Positions 61,964 through 64,000 of a stretch of 64,000 nt of DNA are shown here, piece after piece. Below the pieces are notes generated by a model. It ran no database searches and was not told the DNA's origin. It worked only from the letters and a program-made list of their open reading frames with translations. Within the stretch, counting starts at the first letter, position 1, and each line of letters begins with the position of its first letter. The position numbers and the translations under genes are program-made. This stretch comes from Ferrigenium kumadai (GTDB lineage: Bacteria > Pseudomonadota > Gammaproteobacteria > Burkholderiales > Gallionellaceae), in NCBI RefSeq assembly GCF_018324385.1, contig NZ_AP019536.1, positions 682,001 through 746,000 of the forward strand, given 5' to 3'.

Positions 61964-62527
61964 TTAGCCCTTTGAGTGCCCACGTCCTGAGTGTTCGTCA
62001 TTCTTCACTGGGCTACCGTACCCTCGCAGCTTCATGTAGGTCGTCACTTGCTCGGGAGTAAGGATCTCTGTCTGAGCCAGATGGGACTCAAGATGGGCCT
62101 GCCGCACTTGGGCCTGCAACTCGCCGATTCGCCTTAGCGTCTGCGTAAGACTTTCCGCCGTAACTGCTTTCGAAGCGAACAATCGATCAAGCTTTCGCTC
62201 CTCATCAATGAGGGCGCCGCCGATTTGCTTGGCCTTGGCTTCCATTGCCCTAAATAGCGCTTCAGTCTGTTGCTTTTGCGCGGGCGACAGGTTCAGTTCG
62301 CCGGCAAGCGCCAATACATGAGAAGGGCCAGGATAGCCGTTTAGCTCTGCTGCTTTGGCCAAACCCATGCCCTTACCGGCAAGATAGCTCTCAACGTCAT
62401 CGGCTGATAAAGCCTTTATCGCCCTCGACTCTTGACCGACGTATTGATTCGGCGTAGTTGTCTCGCCCGCGTAAGCAAGGGTGGTGAAAGCTATCAGGCA
62501 GAGAGCAGATTGCTTTGCTTTGTTCAT
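61964..62527 (-). CDS. Spy/CpxP-like periplasmic protein
   Basis: A 187-residue exported helical protein. Signal peptide ends at AYA (about residue 20). Two LTPxQ-like motifs occur: LNLSPAQKQQTEALF (about 78-92) and EILTPEQVTTYMKLRGY (about 154-170). Such proteins act as periplasmic chaperones or metal/envelope-stress sensors. The His-containing tail HSGRGHSKG may bind metal. GGAG precedes the ATG. Confidence 0.8.
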   Translation of the reverse strand: MNKAKQSALCLIAFTTLAYAGETTTPNQYVGQESRAIKALSADDVESYLAGKGMGLAKAAELNGYPGPSHVLALAGELNLSPAQKQQTEALFRAMEAKAKQIGGALIDEERKLDRLFASKAVTAESLTQTLRRIGELQAQVRQAHLESHLAQTEILTPEQVTTYMKLRGYGSPVKNDEHSGRGHSKG

Positions 62528-62575
62528 AGGATACTCCTCGGAGAAAGGGGTAACGACGCTAAGGGGGCCTGCAGA

Positions 62576-62893
62576 CTAAAAACCATACTCGCGTTCCACA
62601 CAACACACGCGAACTCGAAAAGCTTTATACCAATCCTTTGCGCGGCTCTGGGCTTGGCGATGAATTGCGTTTTCTTTCCAGGCCTTTATTGCTTCCTGGC
62701 TCACCCAATATGAAACGGAGATTCCGATTTCTTGCCTTGCACTCTCGAAGCCAAGAAAGCCCGGTTGCTCGGAGGCAAGCTCCAACATTTGTTTCGCAGC
62801 TTCGGCATAGCCGTTATCGCCATCTTGCCGGACAGAGGTAAAGATCACGGCGTAGTAAGGGGGGTGGGGCGTTATTGATGGTGATGATGCCAT
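62576..62893 (-). CDS. Antibiotic-biosynthesis-monooxygenase (ABM) fold protein
   Basis: A 105-residue ABM-like dimeric alpha/beta-barrel protein. YYAVIFTSVRQDGDNGYAEAAKQMLELASEQPGFLGFESAR matches the family closely, as does WKENAIHRQAQSRAKDWYKAFRVRVCCVERE. Such small proteins include quinone or haem oxygenases; substrate unknown. Confidence 0.8.
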   Translation of the reverse strand: MASSPSITPHPPYYAVIFTSVRQDGDNGYAEAAKQMLELASEQPGFLGFESARQEIGISVSYWVSQEAIKAWKENAIHRQAQSRAKDWYKAFRVRVCCVEREYGF

Positions 62894-62953
62894 TCAGATC
62901 TCCTCGTGAATCGCCTATCAGGCGAGAAATGGACGTGCGTGTTGATGGTGTTG

Positions 62954-63622
62954 TCATGCATGAAACCTCACAAGCGCACCTGCGCTTGGCAGCGCTGGTC
63001 CAGTCTGAACCCAGTGTCCATTGCTATCCAATGTTTCATAGTCGCTGAACACAAATGGAAGTACTTTTGCTTTAAAAGGATTTTCCATTTGGTCGAATAA
63101 ATTGATATGAAGGTGAGGCATTGTCGAATTACCCGAGTTGCCTACCATTCCAACTATTTCTCCCCGCCGCACTAGGGCGCCTTCGGCAACCCGTATTGAC
63201 TGATTCTTGAGGTGAGCGAGAAAAACGATATAGCCTTCCTTGGCCCGTATCATGATGTAATTTCCGGCATTTGGCCTGATATCCAATCTGCCGTCTTCTT
63301 CTTTGGGGCGAAATTTGAAAGTTGCGTTATACCAGAGCAAAACTGTTTTCCAGATACTGGTGTATTCGTGATCGCCCCATCCGTTTCCAACACGAATCAC
63401 CGTTCCGTCAATCGGTGCGAAAACAGGTTTGTTCCAGCAAAAGTAGTTCTTTGACGGGATATGGTTTACGTAGAAGCGTAATCCGCTCCCCTCATGTGGA
63501 GACTTTCTTTCATCATCCAGCTGTATAAAGTCGACAGCATAAGGATGGTGCCCCGGCGGCCTCATGACCTTCCATTCCCCTTTAAGGGGAGGATGAATTG
63601 AGATGTTGTGGATTGATTCCAT
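62954..63622 (-). CDS. M23-type metallopeptidase domain protein
   Basis: A 222-residue LytM/M23 fold. Zn ligands appear as HHPYAVDF (H-x3-D, about residues 25-32) and MPHLHINLFD (H-x-H, about 167-176), with HLKNQSI in between. M23 enzymes cut peptidoglycan cross-bridges. No signal peptide is visible, which is unusual for a wall enzyme, so the start or location may differ. Confidence 0.75.
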   Translation of the reverse strand: MESIHNISIHPPLKGEWKVMRPPGHHPYAVDFIQLDDERKSPHEGSGLRFYVNHIPSKNYFCWNKPVFAPIDGTVIRVGNGWGDHEYTSIWKTVLLWYNATFKFRPKEEDGRLDIRPNAGNYIMIRAKEGYIVFLAHLKNQSIRVAEGALVRRGEIVGMVGNSGNSTMPHLHINLFDQMENPFKAKVLPFVFSDYETLDSNGHWVQTGPALPSAGALVRFHA

Positions 63623-63694
63623 AGCTACTTATCTTGATGCATAACCGTTATTCATTTGACAGCTCCGTCATGAGCATTCTCCTCAAGCTCGGCT

Positions 63695-64000
63695 TCATGT
63701 CTTCCTGGTCGGCAACCATTTGCTTAATTCGTCCAAAAACTTGCCTGGCATAAATGGCTTGGGGATGAAATCGTCCATGCCTGCTGCAAGACAACGCTGA
63801 CGAGACTCGTTCGATGCATCGCCTGTCATCGCAATTACCGGTATCCCGGCAAATGCATTCGTTGATCGGATCAACCTGGTGGCTTCAAGGCCGTCCATTA
63901 CAGGCATCTGCACATCCATCAACACACAATCAAAATGCGCATGATGCAACAAATCCAGTGCCTCCTTCCCATTCCTGGCCAACCATACCTTCGCCCCTGC
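63695..64000 (-). CDS. Receiver domain, C-terminal part, cut by the window edge
   Basis: The frame runs unbroken off the right edge; the N-terminal part is outside. Seen are the phospho-accepting Asp in CVLMDVQMPVMDGLEATRLIR, Thr in IAMTGDAS and Lys in DDFIPKPFMPGKF. It is either a stand-alone response regulator or the end of a hybrid histidine kinase. Its last 70 bp are copied in damaged form at 61646-61700. Confidence 0.85.
   Translation of the reverse strand, partial: AGAKVWLARNGKEALDLLHHAHFDCVLMDVQMPVMDGLEATRLIRSTNAFAGIPVIAMTGDASNESRQRCLAAGMDDFIPKPFMPGKFLDELSKWLPTRKT

Overview
The window looks like the chromosome of a Gram-negative betaproteobacterium, most likely an iron-oxidising Gallionellaceae/Nitrosomonadales type. 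This is inferred from the suhB / trmJ-cysE-iscRSUA-hscBA-fdx-iscX gene order, a feoAB ferrous-iron locus, beta-type BamC, DsbB, MutS and RoxA proteins, and GC-rich core genes. No tRNA, rRNA or CRISPR array was seen.

Region 1 (1-17.5 kb) is a less GC-rich defence island. A frameshifted IS1595-type transposase runs off the left edge. It is followed by an XRE regulator facing an AAA+ ATPase/subtilase pair of the IetAS type, then a complete Wadjet/MksBEFG-like operon (jetA-jetB-jetC-jetD, all overlapping). A convergent 1284-residue protein closes the island; it joins a GT-B glycosyltransferase, a STAND-type NTPase and TPR-like repeats.

Region 2 (17.5-31 kb) is mixed core and accessory DNA: an orphan SufS-type desulfurase flanked by a 42-bp repeat, a methyltransferase, an ORF6N protein, an arginase, YjbQ, a PAS chemoreceptor, a yeast-like cytosine deaminase, a patatin lipoprotein, a cyclic-nucleotide-binding protein and feoAB. 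Three kinds of interspersed palindromic DNA sit here. A 54-bp hairpin element splits another repeat at 20.4 kb and recurs inside a structured 196-bp spacer exactly between feoA and feoB.

Region 3 (31-57.5 kb) is mostly housekeeping: dapA-bamC-MBL hydrolase, roxA, PrxQ-SlyD, a GT-B glycosyltransferase, a bestrophin, mutS, Pit/DUF47 phosphate uptake, suhB, and the trmJ-cysE-isc-dsbB run. Interspersed repeats have entered the reading frames of the glycosyltransferase and mutS. A LexA-like repressor and a UmuD-like protein follow dsbB behind a promoter with two GAAC-N4-GTTC boxes; no umuC is present.

Region 4 (57.7-64 kb) begins with a collinear stress cluster: small heat-shock protein, PmtA-like methyltransferase, CBS pair, HPF/RaiA factor, second small heat-shock protein, PEBP. 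The first gene has a ROSE-like thermometer hairpin over its ribosome binding site. Then come envelope genes on the minus strand, a strong promoter filled by a nested palindrome, a broken copy of a response-regulator end, and the partial receiver protein it resembles at the right edge.
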